From: DYJE01 sp964637565
Lineage (GTDB): Bacteria; Desulfobacterota; Desulfobacteria; Desulfobacterales; Desulfolunaceae
Assembly (NCBI GenBank): GCA_964637565.1
Contig: CAZWTY010000008.1
Coordinates: forward strand, 1-64,000
Length of the DNA: 64,000 nt
Direction: 5' to 3'
A program made the position numbers and the translations under genes. This document shows, piece by piece, positions 39,916-49,137 of the stretch (the first letter of the stretch is position 1; the number at the start of each line of letters is the position of its first letter). The notes under the pieces were generated by a model. The model saw nothing but the letters and a program-made list of their open reading frames with translations, did no database searches and was not told the DNA's origin.

Positions 39916-42387
39916 ATGGCCGCAGCACAGAAAAAACGCCGGAAACCTGTTAAACGAAATGTGACGAAAACCATCTTGAAATTCACCCTGATAGCCGCCG
40001 TGGTGGGACTGGTGTCCGTGGCCGCCTTTGTGGGGGTCGTGGTGTTCCATTACAGCAGCGACCTGCCCCAGGTTTCATCCCTCAGGGACTACAAGCCATC
40101 CATCGTCACCACGGTCTATTCCGCCGATGGCCAGAAAGTCACCGAGTTTTTCAAGGAACGCCGGATCATCGTGAACATGGACGAACTTCCCGACAAACTG
40201 GTCCAGGCGTTCATTTCCGCCGAGGATTCCAGGTTCTACAGCCACAGCGGGGTGGATCTGATCAGCATCGTGAGGGCTTTCACCCGGAACCTGGTGGCCG
40301 GCGGAATCGTCCAGGGCGGCAGCACCATCACCCAGCAGGTGGCCAAATCCTTTTTTCTCAGTCCCGAGAGGACCTACCAGCGTAAAATCAAAGAGGCGAT
40401 CCTCGCCTACCGCATCGACAAAAGCTTCAGCAAAGACGATATCCTGTACCTGTACCTCAACCAGATTTACCTGGGTCACGGGTCCTACGGCGTCCAGGCC
40501 GCAGCCGAAACCTACTTCGGGCGGCCCGCCAAAGAACTGACCCTGGCCGAATGCGCCCTCCTGGCCGGGCTTCCCCAGGCCCCCAGCCGCTACTCGCCGG
40601 TGGTGAACCCGGACCTGGCGAAACAGCGTCAGGTCTACGTGCTGAAACGCATGGCCGAAGAAGGTTACATCACCCCCGAGGAAGCTGAAAAAGCCGTGGC
40701 CGAACCCATCGAGGTCAACGAAAGGGGCCGGTCCAAACCGGGCTTCAACAGCAAGGCCCCGTTCTACACCGAATACGTGCGAAGCTACATCGAGAAAAAA
40801 TACGGTGAGGAGGCCCTGTACGAACAGGGCCTGAAGATCTACACCTCCATGGATCTTTCCATGCAGATCGCGGCCCAGGAGGAAATCGCCAAAGGCCTGC
40901 GGAACCTGGACAGACGCCAGGGTTTCCGGGGTCCTGTGGGAACGGTTGCATCATCCGACATAGGCACCTTCATCGACAAGATCAGAAAAGATCTGACGCT
41001 CAAACCCCTTTCCGTGGGCCGGTCCCTGCAAGGCCTGGTGACAAAAGTCGACGAGGCGCGCAGGGAAATGACCGTGAGCCTGGGTGACGACATCGGCATC
41101 GTGTCCCTGGCCGGGGTGAACTGGGGCCAGATCAGGGACTTCAACGATCCTGAAAGCGGGGAACCCCGGACAAAGCCCGGATTTCTCGCGGGCGACATCG
41201 TGCTCGTCCATGTTACCGGCCTGAAAAGCAAGGGTCTCTCCTCGTCCGAACCGTCTTCCGGCCTTTCATCGGATTCGGATTTCCAGGAAACCGACGCGTT
41301 CAGTGTCAAACCGAAAAACGTCTGGAACCTTGTCCTGGACCAGCTGCCCTCATCCGAGGCGGCCCTGGTCTGCCTTGAGGCGGAAACAGGCGCTGTCAAG
41401 GCCATGGTGGGTGGACGGAACTTCGCGGAAAGCCAGTTCAACCGGGCCATCCAGGCCAGACGCCAGCCCGGGTCGGCGTTCAAGCCCATCATTTATGCGG
41501 CGGCCCTGGACAAAGGGTACACCGCGGCCACGGTGATCATCGACAGCCCGGTGATCTACCAGGGCGGTGACGACGATTACACCTGGAAACCGAAAAACTT
41601 CGAGCGGAAATTCAGCGGACCCACCCTGCTTCACAACGCCCTGACACGTTCCATGAACATCATCACCATCAAGATCCTCCAGGACATCGGGGTGGGTTAC
41701 GTCACGGATTACGCAAAACAGCTGGGCATCAAGGCGCCCCTCACCCAGGACCTGTCCCTGGCCCTGGGCTCTTCCGGCGTGTCCCTTCTCGAACTGACCA
41801 ACGCCTACGCGGTGTTCGCCAACCAGGGTGTGCTGGTGGAGCCCACCTTCATCACCCGCATCGAGGACCGGTCCGGCAATGTTCTGGAAGAATCCCAGAG
41901 TTACCGGCAGAAGGTCATCGACTCGTCCACGGCCTGCATCATGACCGGGATGCTCGAAAACGTCATCCAGAGCGGCACAGGCCAGTCGGTGAAAAGCCTG
42001 GGCCGTCCGGCGGCGGGAAAAACAGGGTCGACCAACAGCTACAACGACGCCTGGTTCATCGGCTACACCCCCGGCCTAGTGGCCGGAGTCTGGGTGGGCA
42101 ACGACGCCCAGGTCTCCCTGGGCTGGGGCGAAACCGGGTCCCGTGCGGCGGCTCCGATCTGGCTGGGATTCATGCAGCGGTCCCTGAGCGGAAAACCGGT
42201 GGAGCGTTTCACCATGACCGACGAGGTGGAAGTGAAAGTCGTGGATTCCAAAACAGGCCTTCTGCCCGGCTCCGGCACGGAATCCACCACCAAGGTCTGG
42301 TTCAAGAAAGGCACCTCGCCGGTGGAAAAAAGTTCGGCGCCCGAACAGTCCGGCGATCCGTCCCAGCTTTTCAAGGACAATCTCTGA
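39916..42387 (+). CDS. mrcA: Penicillin-binding protein 1A
   Basis: An 823-residue class A PBP with an N-terminal membrane helix (residues about 15-43), then a GT51 glycosyltransferase domain (AEDSRFYSHSGVD with the catalytic Glu, GGSTITQQVAKSFFL, KIKEAILAYRIDKS) and a transpeptidase domain with SxxK in PGSAFKP, the SMN motif in TRSMNIITIK and KTGST. An OB-like insertion (residues about 340-470) separates the two, typical of PBP1A. It polymerises and cross-links peptidoglycan. A Ser/Pro-rich C-terminal tail closes it. Monocistronic, converging on the DUF523 gene. Confidence 0.95.
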   Translation: MAAAQKKRRKPVKRNVTKTILKFTLIAAVVGLVSVAAFVGVVVFHYSSDLPQVSSLRDYKPSIVTTVYSADGQKVTEFFKERRIIVNMDELPDKLVQAFISAEDSRFYSHSGVDLISIVRAFTRNLVAGGIVQGGSTITQQVAKSFFLSPERTYQRKIKEAILAYRIDKSFSKDDILYLYLNQIYLGHGSYGVQAAAETYFGRPAKELTLAECALLAGLPQAPSRYSPVVNPDLAKQRQVYVLKRMAEEGYITPEEAEKAVAEPIEVNERGRSKPGFNSKAPFYTEYVRSYIEKKYGEEALYEQGLKIYTSMDLSMQIAAQEEIAKGLRNLDRRQGFRGPVGTVASSDIGTFIDKIRKDLTLKPLSVGRSLQGLVTKVDEARREMTVSLGDDIGIVSLAGVNWGQIRDFNDPESGEPRTKPGFLAGDIVLVHVTGLKSKGLSSSEPSSGLSSDSDFQETDAFSVKPKNVWNLVLDQLPSSEAALVCLEAETGAVKAMVGGRNFAESQFNRAIQARRQPGSAFKPIIYAAALDKGYTAATVIIDSPVIYQGGDDDYTWKPKNFERKFSGPTLLHNALTRSMNIITIKILQDIGVGYVTDYAKQLGIKAPLTQDLSLALGSSGVSLLELTNAYAVFANQGVLVEPTFITRIEDRSGNVLEESQSYRQKVIDSSTACIMTGMLENVIQSGTGQSVKSLGRPAAGKTGSTNSYNDAWFIGYTPGLVAGVWVGNDAQVSLGWGETGSRAAAPIWLGFMQRSLSGKPVERFTMTDEVEVKVVDSKTGLLPGSGTESTTKVWFKKGTSPVEKSSAPEQSGDPSQLFKDNL

Positions 42388-42414
42388 ACGCAGGCTGATA
42401 TTCTGACAAAAGCT

Positions 42415-42894
42415 TTAAAGCAAATCTTCCGTAAGGATCTCGATGTGGTTTTCGGTGAGGATCCGGAGGCCTTTGGATTTGAGCAGCGCGGCGGCCACGC
42501 CGAAGCCCGGGATGGATGTTCCGGAAAACGTGCCGTCGTAGATCCGGGTGCTTCCGCAGGCCGGACTTCCGTCTTTCAGAAGGGCCACGGTGATGCCCCA
42601 TCGTTTTGCCTGAGCCCAGGCCTGTTCAGCCCCGGTGATAAAATGTTCCGTCACGTCGCGGCCATCTTTCCGGAGCACCCTGGCCCGCCCTTCCAGAACC
42701 GTCCGCCCGTCGCCTCCGGTGATTTCCGCAGGCGGTCTTGGAACGCTGAGCCCGCCTGCGACTTCGGGGCAGAAAGGAAAAATCAGCCCCTCTTCGGCCA
42801 GGGCTTTCAGCCGATCATGGACGGGGACGAGCTTTCCGTTGTACTTGACAAGCTGTCCCATGAGACAGGCGCTGACGAGTAGGACCGGCTTCAC
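42415..42894 (-). CDS. DUF523 family protein
   Basis: A 159-residue protein of the DUF523 family: VLLVSACLMGQLVKYNGK, FPFCPEVAGGLSVPRPPAEI, GRDVTEHFITGA, ALLKDGSPACGSTRIYDGTF are typical. The conserved cysteines suggest a metal or thiol role; function is unknown. It starts with GTG overlapping the HDOD stop (GTGA), so the two are coupled. It is the last gene of the leftward nadD-rsfS-gpmI block. Confidence 0.88.
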   Translation of the reverse strand: MKPVLLVSACLMGQLVKYNGKLVPVHDRLKALAEEGLIFPFCPEVAGGLSVPRPPAEITGGDGRTVLEGRARVLRKDGRDVTEHFITGAEQAWAQAKRWGITVALLKDGSPACGSTRIYDGTFSGTSIPGFGVAAALLKSKGLRILTENHIEILTEDLL

Positions 42895-43730
42895 GGGCTG
42901 AAGACCCCCTGGGCCTTTTCCATTTCAAGGTTCAACACTTTCTGGATGTCCAGATAGGCGTCGATGTTGGCACGAAGATGGGGGAGAAGGGCGGAACAAA
43001 GGGGTTCCACCCCCTCGGGACAGGCCATGTACCCGGAACGGGAGGCCAAAAAATCCCCCAGTTGAATGATGCCTGTCATGTCCGGCGGACACAGGTCGTC
43101 GGCCATTCGATGGTGATCCCGGATCCCGAACTGAACCACGGCGGGGAGTTTCCACTCCCGGGCAAGCCAGAATCCCGTTTCCGAATGGTTCGTTCCCAGC
43201 GTCCTGTTTTCATGCTCGATGATGCTCTCGCCCTCGTTTTTCGATTCGGACATCTTTTCAAACAGGTCGGGGACGGCCTGGAACTCCACGATCAGCCCCA
43301 CGTCGTGGAGAAGACCGCAAAGAAAAGCGTCTTCGCCCGGCTGCCCGAACATCCGTTCGCTGATCATCCGGCAGCAGAGCCCCACGGCAAGGCAGTGGTT
43401 CCACAAGGCTTTTCCTGAAAACCGCCCGGCTTTCATCTTGCCTTTGTAGATCTCCCGGAGAGCCTCGACCACAACCATGTTCCGAAGCTGGTTGAGCCCG
43501 ATGACCGACAGGGCCTCGGACAGTATCTCCACCTTTTCCGGCAGGGAGAAATAGGCGCTGTTCACCAGTTTGAAGACCCTCATCACCAAGGACGGATCGT
43601 TGCGGACCACCTGTTCGTAATCCTGGATCGACCCCTGGTCCTCTCCGATCATCCTGACGAGTTTCATCGCCACATGGGGAAGGGTCTTGACCGCTTTGAA
43701 CTTGGCAATCATGGTTTCGGGGTTTTTCAT
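42891..43730 (-). CDS. HDOD domain signalling protein
   Basis: A 279-residue HDOD protein, an HD-like helical domain lacking phosphohydrolase metal ligands and used in signalling. Landmarks are FKAVKTLPHVAMKLVRMIG, VMRVFKLVNSAYFSLPEKVE, LSVIGLNQLRNMVVVEAL, and FLCGLLHDVGLIVEFQ. No receiver or catalytic output domain is attached. The target pathway cannot be told. It is followed by DUF523 and preceded by gpmI with a 19-bp gap. Confidence 0.88.
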   Translation of the reverse strand: MKNPETMIAKFKAVKTLPHVAMKLVRMIGEDQGSIQDYEQVVRNDPSLVMRVFKLVNSAYFSLPEKVEILSEALSVIGLNQLRNMVVVEALREIYKGKMKAGRFSGKALWNHCLAVGLCCRMISERMFGQPGEDAFLCGLLHDVGLIVEFQAVPDLFEKMSESKNEGESIIEHENRTLGTNHSETGFWLAREWKLPAVVQFGIRDHHRMADDLCPPDMTGIIQLGDFLASRSGYMACPEGVEPLCSALLPHLRANIDAYLDIQKVLNLEMEKAQGVFSP

Positions 43731-43749
43731 GGTATACGGACCTTTTCTA

Positions 43750-45279
43750 TCAGCAGATCAGGGACGTCCCCGTCATCTCGGCTGGTTTCGGAATCCCCAT
43801 GACCTGAAGAACGGTGGGGGCGATGTCCCCCAGGCATCCGGACTTCAGGTCCGCCTGTTTCAGCCGCTCCGACACCAGAATCAGGGGAACGGGATTCAGG
43901 GTGTGGGCCGTGTGGGGTCCGCCTTTTTCATCGATCATCTGTTCGGAGTTCCCGTGGTCCGCCGTGACGATCACGTCCCCGCCCGTTTTCCGGAAGGCCT
44001 CGATCACCCGGCCCAGGCAGGCGTCCACGGTTTCCACAGCCTTGACCGCTGCGGAGATCACGCCGGTATGGCCCACCATGTCCATGTTGGCGAAATTCAC
44101 CACGATCAGGTCGTAGGGGCAGCCGCCTTCTATCCGGCGGACCAGCTCGTCGGCCACCTGGTTGGCGCTCATCTGGGGAACGAGATCATAGGTGGCCGCG
44201 TCCCGAGGGGATGGGATCAGGCATCGTTCCTCACCTGGATACGGGGTCTCTTCTCCGCCGTTGAAAAAATAGGTCACATGGGCGTACTTTTCCGTTTCCG
44301 CGATGCGGAGCTGGGAAAGTCCCAGGCCGCTGATCACGGCGCCCAGGATGCCTTCGAGTTTCACCGGGCCGAAAGCCACGGGAAGGTCGAAGGTCTCGTC
44401 GTACAGGGCCATGCACACGTAGCTTGAAAACTGAGGTTTTCTGATCCGTTCGAATCCAGTGAAATTCTGGTCCGTGAAGGCCCGGGTGATCTGACGGGCC
44501 CGGTCGGCCCTGAAGTTGAAGAAAATCAGCGCGTCGCCGTCTTCGACCACCGCAGGCGGCCCCACCACCACAGGTTTTACGAATTCATCGGTTTCGCCCC
44601 GGCTGTAGGCGTGCTCCACCGCCGCCACCGGATCTGTTTCAGCGATCCCCTGGCCTTCGGTGTAAAGCCGGTACGCTGTTTCGGTCCTGTCCCAGCGGGT
44701 GTCCCGGTCCATGGCGTAGAACCGGCCGCAGACCGTGGCGATCCGGACATGTTTCTTTCCGGCGATGGCGGCCTGAAGCCGGGTGATGTACGAGAGGCCG
44801 CTGTCCGGCGGGGTGTCCCTGCCGTCCAGGATGGCATGGATCAGGACCTGGGGAAGCCCCAGGTTTTCGGCCATGTCCACCAGGGCCAGAAGGTGGGTGA
44901 GCTGGCTGTGAACGCCGCCGTCGGACACAAGGCCCATGAGGTGGAGAGCCTTTCCTGAGGATTTCACCTGGTCCATGGCGGCTTTGATGGCCGGGTTATC
45001 GAAAAAGGTCCGGTCGGCGATGGCCCGTTCGATCCGCAAAAGGGTCTGGTAGACGGTCCGGCCGGCCCCGATGTTCAGGTGGCCCACTTCCGAGTTGCCC
45101 ATGACGCCTTCGGGAAGCCCCACGGCCGGCCCCGCACAGTCGAGACGAGTGCTGGGGTATTCTGAAAACAGCCGGTCCAGGTTGGGGGTGGCGGCCATGG
45201 CCACGGCATTATGGTCTCGTGAGGGGTTGATGCCCCAACCGTCCAGAATCATCAGCATCAGAGGTTTGGGTTTTTCCAT
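43750..45279 (-). CDS. gpmI: 2,3-bisphosphoglycerate-independent phosphoglycerate mutase
   Basis: A 509-residue metalloenzyme of the alkaline phosphatase superfamily that interconverts 3- and 2-phosphoglycerate. The metal ligand start MILDGWG, the phosphoserine region GVMGNSEVGHLNIGAGR, DGRDTPPDSG, VNFANMDMVGHTG and TADHGNSEQM are visible and in order. The ATG at 45277-45279 has AAGGACAAGG upstream; an in-frame start 21 codons earlier was rejected. It sits in a leftward operon with rsfS and nadD. Confidence 0.95.
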   Translation of the reverse strand: MEKPKPLMLMILDGWGINPSRDHNAVAMAATPNLDRLFSEYPSTRLDCAGPAVGLPEGVMGNSEVGHLNIGAGRTVYQTLLRIERAIADRTFFDNPAIKAAMDQVKSSGKALHLMGLVSDGGVHSQLTHLLALVDMAENLGLPQVLIHAILDGRDTPPDSGLSYITRLQAAIAGKKHVRIATVCGRFYAMDRDTRWDRTETAYRLYTEGQGIAETDPVAAVEHAYSRGETDEFVKPVVVGPPAVVEDGDALIFFNFRADRARQITRAFTDQNFTGFERIRKPQFSSYVCMALYDETFDLPVAFGPVKLEGILGAVISGLGLSQLRIAETEKYAHVTYFFNGGEETPYPGEERCLIPSPRDAATYDLVPQMSANQVADELVRRIEGGCPYDLIVVNFANMDMVGHTGVISAAVKAVETVDACLGRVIEAFRKTGGDVIVTADHGNSEQMIDEKGGPHTAHTLNPVPLILVSERLKQADLKSGCLGDIAPTVLQVMGIPKPAEMTGTSLIC

Positions 45280-45305
45280 GACCTTGTCCTTCTGTTTAAT
45301 TCGTA

Positions 45306-45671
45306 TCACACGGCGAGGTCCACCCGCCGGGCGTCGGCCCACAGGCCTTCCAGGTTGTAGAAGCGGCGGACTTCGTCGTAAAAGATGTGGATGATCACGT
45401 CGCCGTAGTCCAGGAGAACCCAGCGCCCCTCTTCCAGGCCGTCCACGCTGAAGGCCTTGACGCCTTTTTTCTTCATTTCCGTGTCGATATGCTGGCCGAT
45501 GGACGACACCTGGCGGGTGGACCGTCCGCTGGCGATGATGAACGCATCGGTGTAGGAGGTCAGTCCCCTCACGTCGAGCACCATCACGTCCTCGGCTTTT
45601 CTCTCGGAAAGGGCCTCAATGTAGGGTTTCAGAAAATCGTCGCTCACGGTTGCCTTGCTTTTGTCACTCAT
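45306..45671 (-). CDS. rsfS: Ribosomal silencing factor RsfS
   Basis: A 121-residue RsfS (Iojap) protein that binds L14 and blocks subunit joining when nutrients run low. Seen: VMVLDVRGLTSYTDAFIIASGRS, TRQVSSIGQHI, EGRWVLLDYGDVIIHIF and RRFYNLEGLWADA. Its start overlaps the nadD stop by 4 nt (ATGA), the very common nadD-rsfS pairing. Confidence 0.95.
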   Translation of the reverse strand: MSDKSKATVSDDFLKPYIEALSERKAEDVMVLDVRGLTSYTDAFIIASGRSTRQVSSIGQHIDTEMKKKGVKAFSVDGLEEGRWVLLDYGDVIIHIFYDEVRRFYNLEGLWADARRVDLAV

Positions 45672-46387
45672 CTGTACAGTCCTTTTTTCCCGATGTAGGC
45701 CGCCACCCCAGGCAGCAGGAACGCCGAAACATCGAGGTTGTTTTTAATTCGTCGCCGGATCTCCGTGGAAGATTCGTCCATCTGGCAGACCTCGTGGACA
45801 AACACCGGCATGAACCCGTCATGGGCGAAACACTTCGCCCCGGGATCATAACGCCAGCCGTGGTCCACCTGTGATTTCAGGTAGCGTTCCGCCGATTCCA
45901 GCAGATCGCCGTCAAGACCCGGCCGCTTCATCACGATCAGGGGAACGGCGGCCAGGATGTCCTTGTACGAACGCCAGGTGTGCAGCTCGAAAAAGGCGTC
46001 CGTTCCCATGATCAGCATCAGACTCTCATCGTCCCTTTTCAAGGTCCTGAAATGGGTGATGGTGTCGATGGTGTACGAAGGCCCCCGGCGGTTCAATTCC
46101 ACATCGGAAACCACAAATCCCGGCCTGTTTTCGAAACAGATCCGGGTCATGGCCAGCCGGTCGTCGGCGCCTGACACGTGCTTCAGCGTCTTGTGGGGCG
46201 GCATGGCGGAGGGAATCACAATGATCTTTTCCAGGCCGAACGCCTCTTTCACATCCAGGACCACCCGGAGATGGCCCAAATGAACCGGATCGAAGGTCCC
46301 CCCAAACAGACCGACCCGGGGAACGCCTTCTCCGGGTCGCAAGACCTTCATTGTACTGCTGTTTTCCGTCACGCCGGAGTCATCCAT
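45668..46387 (-). CDS. nadD: Nicotinate-nucleotide adenylyltransferase
   Basis: A 239-residue NadD that adenylates nicotinate mononucleotide in NAD synthesis. The nucleotidyltransferase signature GLFGGTFDPVHLGHL, IPSAMPPHKT, MIMGTDAFFELHTWRS and STEIRRRI (the ISSTxIR-like motif) are present. Start choice is unsure: ATG at 46387, or ATG at 46351 (12 codons later), which would fit the family length better; neither has a good ribosome site. It follows a 334-bp gap that holds a dispersed repeat, so it may have its own promoter. Confidence 0.9.
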   Translation of the reverse strand: MDDSGVTENSSTMKVLRPGEGVPRVGLFGGTFDPVHLGHLRVVLDVKEAFGLEKIIVIPSAMPPHKTLKHVSGADDRLAMTRICFENRPGFVVSDVELNRRGPSYTIDTITHFRTLKRDDESLMLIMGTDAFFELHTWRSYKDILAAVPLIVMKRPGLDGDLLESAERYLKSQVDHGWRYDPGAKCFAHDGFMPVFVHEVCQMDESSTEIRRRIKNNLDVSAFLLPGVAAYIGKKGLYR

Positions 46388-46721
46388 CCATGATAGGGGT
46401 TGAACGTTTACGGGTCATCATTTAAAGTTCAGGTCTACCATTTCCCATTGATAATTTCTGACGTCTCACACCAAAGTACGAACCAAAACCCTATCTCCCG
46501 CTGTGCCACCCATTCGACGTTGGACGTTGGATGTTGACGGCTTCGTAAAAAGTCCGATCTCTGCGTTACGCTTCATCCCTCGTCACTGCGGCGTACCTTA
46601 AGTACGCCTCATTCCTCGGGATTCGCAAGCCTTGACCTCGAACTTTTTCCGAAGCCGTCTGAATCGTGACTTTTTACGAGTCCATCGATGTTGGATGTTC
46701 GGTGTTGGACGTTCGTCTCTT
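46388..46721. other. Intergenic region occupied by a MITE-like repeat
   Basis: 334 bp between proA and nadD in an otherwise tightly packed leftward block. It contains a MITE-like element (46536-46686) flanked on both sides by GTTGGAYGTT-type short repeats (about 46515-46534 and 46687-46712). I see no gene. Confidence 0.7.
46536..46686. mobile_element. MITE-like intergenic repeat with terminal inverted repeats
   Basis: The left end GACGGCTTCGTAAAAAGTC (46536-46554) recurs inverted at 46641-46659 (ACTTTTTCCGAAGCCGTC) with one mismatch, and a third partial copy (GACTTTTTACGAGTCCATC) ends the unit at 46686. A palindrome GGCGTAC-CTTAA-GTACGCC lies inside (about 46590-46608). It resembles the non-autonomous intergenic repeats common in Desulfobacterota genomes. 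No transposase or ORF is present. Only one copy is in the window. Confidence 0.7.
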
Positions 46722-47978
46722 TTATCCCCGGACTTGTCCATCCCCGAACACCACGAACTTGGTGGCGGTCAGTTCTTCCAGGCCCATGGGGCCGAAAGCG
46801 TGGAGCTTGGAGGTGCTGATGCCGATCTCCGCGCCAAGCCCCAGCTCTCCCCCGTCGTTGAAACGGGTGGAGGCGTTGACCATCACCGCCGAAGAGTCGG
46901 CCTCCCGGACAAAACGCAGGGCCCGTTCGTAATCCTTCGTCACGATGGATTCGGTGTGTTTCGAACTGTAGGTGGAGATGTGGGCCAGGGCCTCGTCCAT
47001 GTCGGCCACCACTTTTACCGACACGATCAGATCCAGGTATTCGGTGGCCCAGTCCTCTTCGGTGGCCGGTTCGGCTGCGGAAAGAATGGCCAGGGTTTTT
47101 TCACAGCCACGCATCACCACACCGGCGGCTTTGAAGGTTTCAAACATTTTGGGAAGAAATTCCGCCGCCTCGTCCTGATGCACCAGCAGGGTTTCCATGG
47201 CGTTGCACACCCCGGGTCTCTGGGCCTTGGCGTTCAGACAGATATTCCGGGCCATGTCATGGTCGCCGCCCTTGTCCACGTAGACATGGCAGACGCCCTT
47301 GTAATGCTTGAGCACGGGAATCCTGGAGTTTTCCACCACGGCCCGGATCAGGCTTTCCCCGCCCCGGGGAATGATCAGGTCAATGAACTCTTCCTGCTTC
47401 AGAAGGATGTTCACGGCTTCCCTGTCCCGCACGGGGACGACCTGGGCCGCATGTTCGGGCAGGCCGCATTCCACAAGCGCCCGGGTGATCAGAGCCGCCA
47501 GGGCCTGGTTGGAATAAAGGGCCTCCGAGCCTCCCCGGAGGATGATGGCGTTGCCCGCCTTGAGGCAGAGACCGGCGGCGTCGATGGTAACGTTGGGACG
47601 GGATTCGAAGATCATGGCGATGACGCCCAGGGGAATCCGCATCCGGGACACCTGGAGACCGTTGGGACGGGTCCATGTTTTCGTGATGGCCCCCACGGGA
47701 TCTTCCAGTTTCACCACATCCCGCAACCCGTCGGCCATGGATCGGATCACCTTGTCCGACAGGGTCAAGCGGTCGATCATGGCGGCGCTGAGCCCCATGT
47801 CCCTGGCCCGTTCCAGGTCCTTGCTGTTTTCTTCCTGAAGTTTTGCCGCCTCGCTCTCGATGATGTCCGCGAGAACGAGAAGGGCCCTGTTCTTCTGGGC
47901 GGCGGTCATGGAGGCCATACGTACCGACGCTTTTTTCGCTTTTTCAGCCATGTCCCGGATAATCTGTTCTACGCTCAT
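46722..47978 (-). CDS. proA: Gamma-glutamyl phosphate reductase
   Basis: A 418-residue ALDH-family enzyme that reduces gamma-glutamyl phosphate to the semialdehyde in proline synthesis. The catalytic Cys is in RPGVCNAMETLLVH; IPLGVIAMIFESRPNVT, LRGGSEALYSN, VHISTYSSKHTESIVT-like (AHISTYSSKHTE) and NASTRFNDGGELGLGAEIGIS are typical. AGGAGAG precedes the ATG. Downstream of proB in the same operon. Confidence 0.95.
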   Translation of the reverse strand: MSVEQIIRDMAEKAKKASVRMASMTAAQKNRALLVLADIIESEAAKLQEENSKDLERARDMGLSAAMIDRLTLSDKVIRSMADGLRDVVKLEDPVGAITKTWTRPNGLQVSRMRIPLGVIAMIFESRPNVTIDAAGLCLKAGNAIILRGGSEALYSNQALAALITRALVECGLPEHAAQVVPVRDREAVNILLKQEEFIDLIIPRGGESLIRAVVENSRIPVLKHYKGVCHVYVDKGGDHDMARNICLNAKAQRPGVCNAMETLLVHQDEAAEFLPKMFETFKAAGVVMRGCEKTLAILSAAEPATEEDWATEYLDLIVSVKVVADMDEALAHISTYSSKHTESIVTKDYERALRFVREADSSAVMVNASTRFNDGGELGLGAEIGISTSKLHAFGPMGLEELTATKFVVFGDGQVRG

Positions 47979-47982
47979 GATC

Positions 47983-49137
47983 TCACTCTCCTGTCAAAGC
48001 GAGGTTGTCCCTGTGGATCACCTCGTCGTATTCCTTGTGGCCCAGCCGTTTTTCGATGTCCCGGCTGTTCTGGCCCTTGATGATGTCGATCTCTTCCGCG
48101 CTGTAGTTCACCAGGCCCACGGCAATCACAGCGCCTTCCGGGTTCCGGATCTCCACCGGGGACCCCATGCCGAATTCCCCCGTGACCCGGAGGATACCGC
48201 TGGGAAGCAGGCTTTTGCCCCTGTTTTTCACGGCTTCCGCCGCGCCGGCGTCAAGGTGAAGGGCACCTCTGGGTTTGGAATTGAAGGCGATCCAGCTTTT
48301 CCGGCTGCCCAGGCGCTGGTGTTTTGGCCTGAAGAATGTGCCCTTGTCCCTGCCCTGGAACAGGTCGGCGAGAATGTCCGGATCTATGCCCGAGGCGATG
48401 ATCATGGGAATGCCCGAGGCGATCATCTTCCGGGCCGCCTTGATTTTCGTCAGCATGCCGCCGGTGCCAAGGGCTCCGGGCACACCTCCGGCCAGTTCCT
48501 CGATGTGCCGCCCGATGCTGGCCAGTTCGGAAATCCTTTTGGCGTCGGGGTTACGGCGGGGGTCCTTGTCGTACAGTCCGTCGATATCGGTGAGGTTGAT
48601 CAGGAGGTCCGCGTCCATCAGCAGGGCCACCCGGGCCGACAGGCTGTCGTTGTCCCCGAACTTGATCTCGGACACGGCCACGGTGTCGTTTTCGTTGATG
48701 ATGGGAAGAACGCCCCAGGCCAGCAGGGTGCCCATGGTGTTCCTGGCGTTCAGGTAGCGTTTCCGGTTGCTGAGGTCCTCGTCGGTGAGAAGGATCTGGG
48801 CCACGTGTTTCCCGTGTTTTGAAAATGCCATCTCGTATTCGTGGATCAGTCCGGCCTGGCCGATGGCGGCGGCGGCCTGCTTTTCAGGCATCTTGTCCGG
48901 CCGTTTGGGCAGCCCGATTTTCTTGACACCCGAAGCCACGGCTCCGGAGCTGACCAGGATCACTTCCTTTTTCTTGTCCATCTGGACGCTGATCTGACGG
49001 GCCAGGGAGGCGATGATGTCAAGGTCGAGCCCCAGGTCCCGGGTGAGGACACCGCTGCCCACCTTGACCACAATGCGCCTGGCGCGGGTGATGTTTTTCT
49101 TGATATCAGATGTCATCTTCCGGACACTCATCGTCAT
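47983..49137 (-). CDS. proB: Glutamate 5-kinase
   Basis: A 384-residue ProB that phosphorylates glutamate in the first step of proline synthesis. The amino acid kinase domain shows VVKVGSGVLT, ILVSSGAVASG, INENDTVAVSEIKFGDNDSLSA and GTGGMLTKIKAA. A C-terminal PUA domain (about residues 285-384) holds SLLPSGILRVTGEF. The ATG at 49137 has GGGAG upstream and overlaps the obgE end; a later ATG at 49116 is an alternative. The order obgE-proB-proA is common. Confidence 0.95.
   Translation of the reverse strand: MTMSVRKMTSDIKKNITRARRIVVKVGSGVLTRDLGLDLDIIASLARQISVQMDKKKEVILVSSGAVASGVKKIGLPKRPDKMPEKQAAAAIGQAGLIHEYEMAFSKHGKHVAQILLTDEDLSNRKRYLNARNTMGTLLAWGVLPIINENDTVAVSEIKFGDNDSLSARVALLMDADLLINLTDIDGLYDKDPRRNPDAKRISELASIGRHIEELAGGVPGALGTGGMLTKIKAARKMIASGIPMIIASGIDPDILADLFQGRDKGTFFRPKHQRLGSRKSWIAFNSKPRGALHLDAGAAEAVKNRGKSLLPSGILRVTGEFGMGSPVEIRNPEGAVIAVGLVNYSAEEIDIIKGQNSRDIEKRLGHKEYDEVIHRDNLALTGE

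Noticed and set aside
46632..48080. Long plus-strand open frame opposite proA
   Set aside because: Same reason: low-complexity antisense translation against a complete proA.
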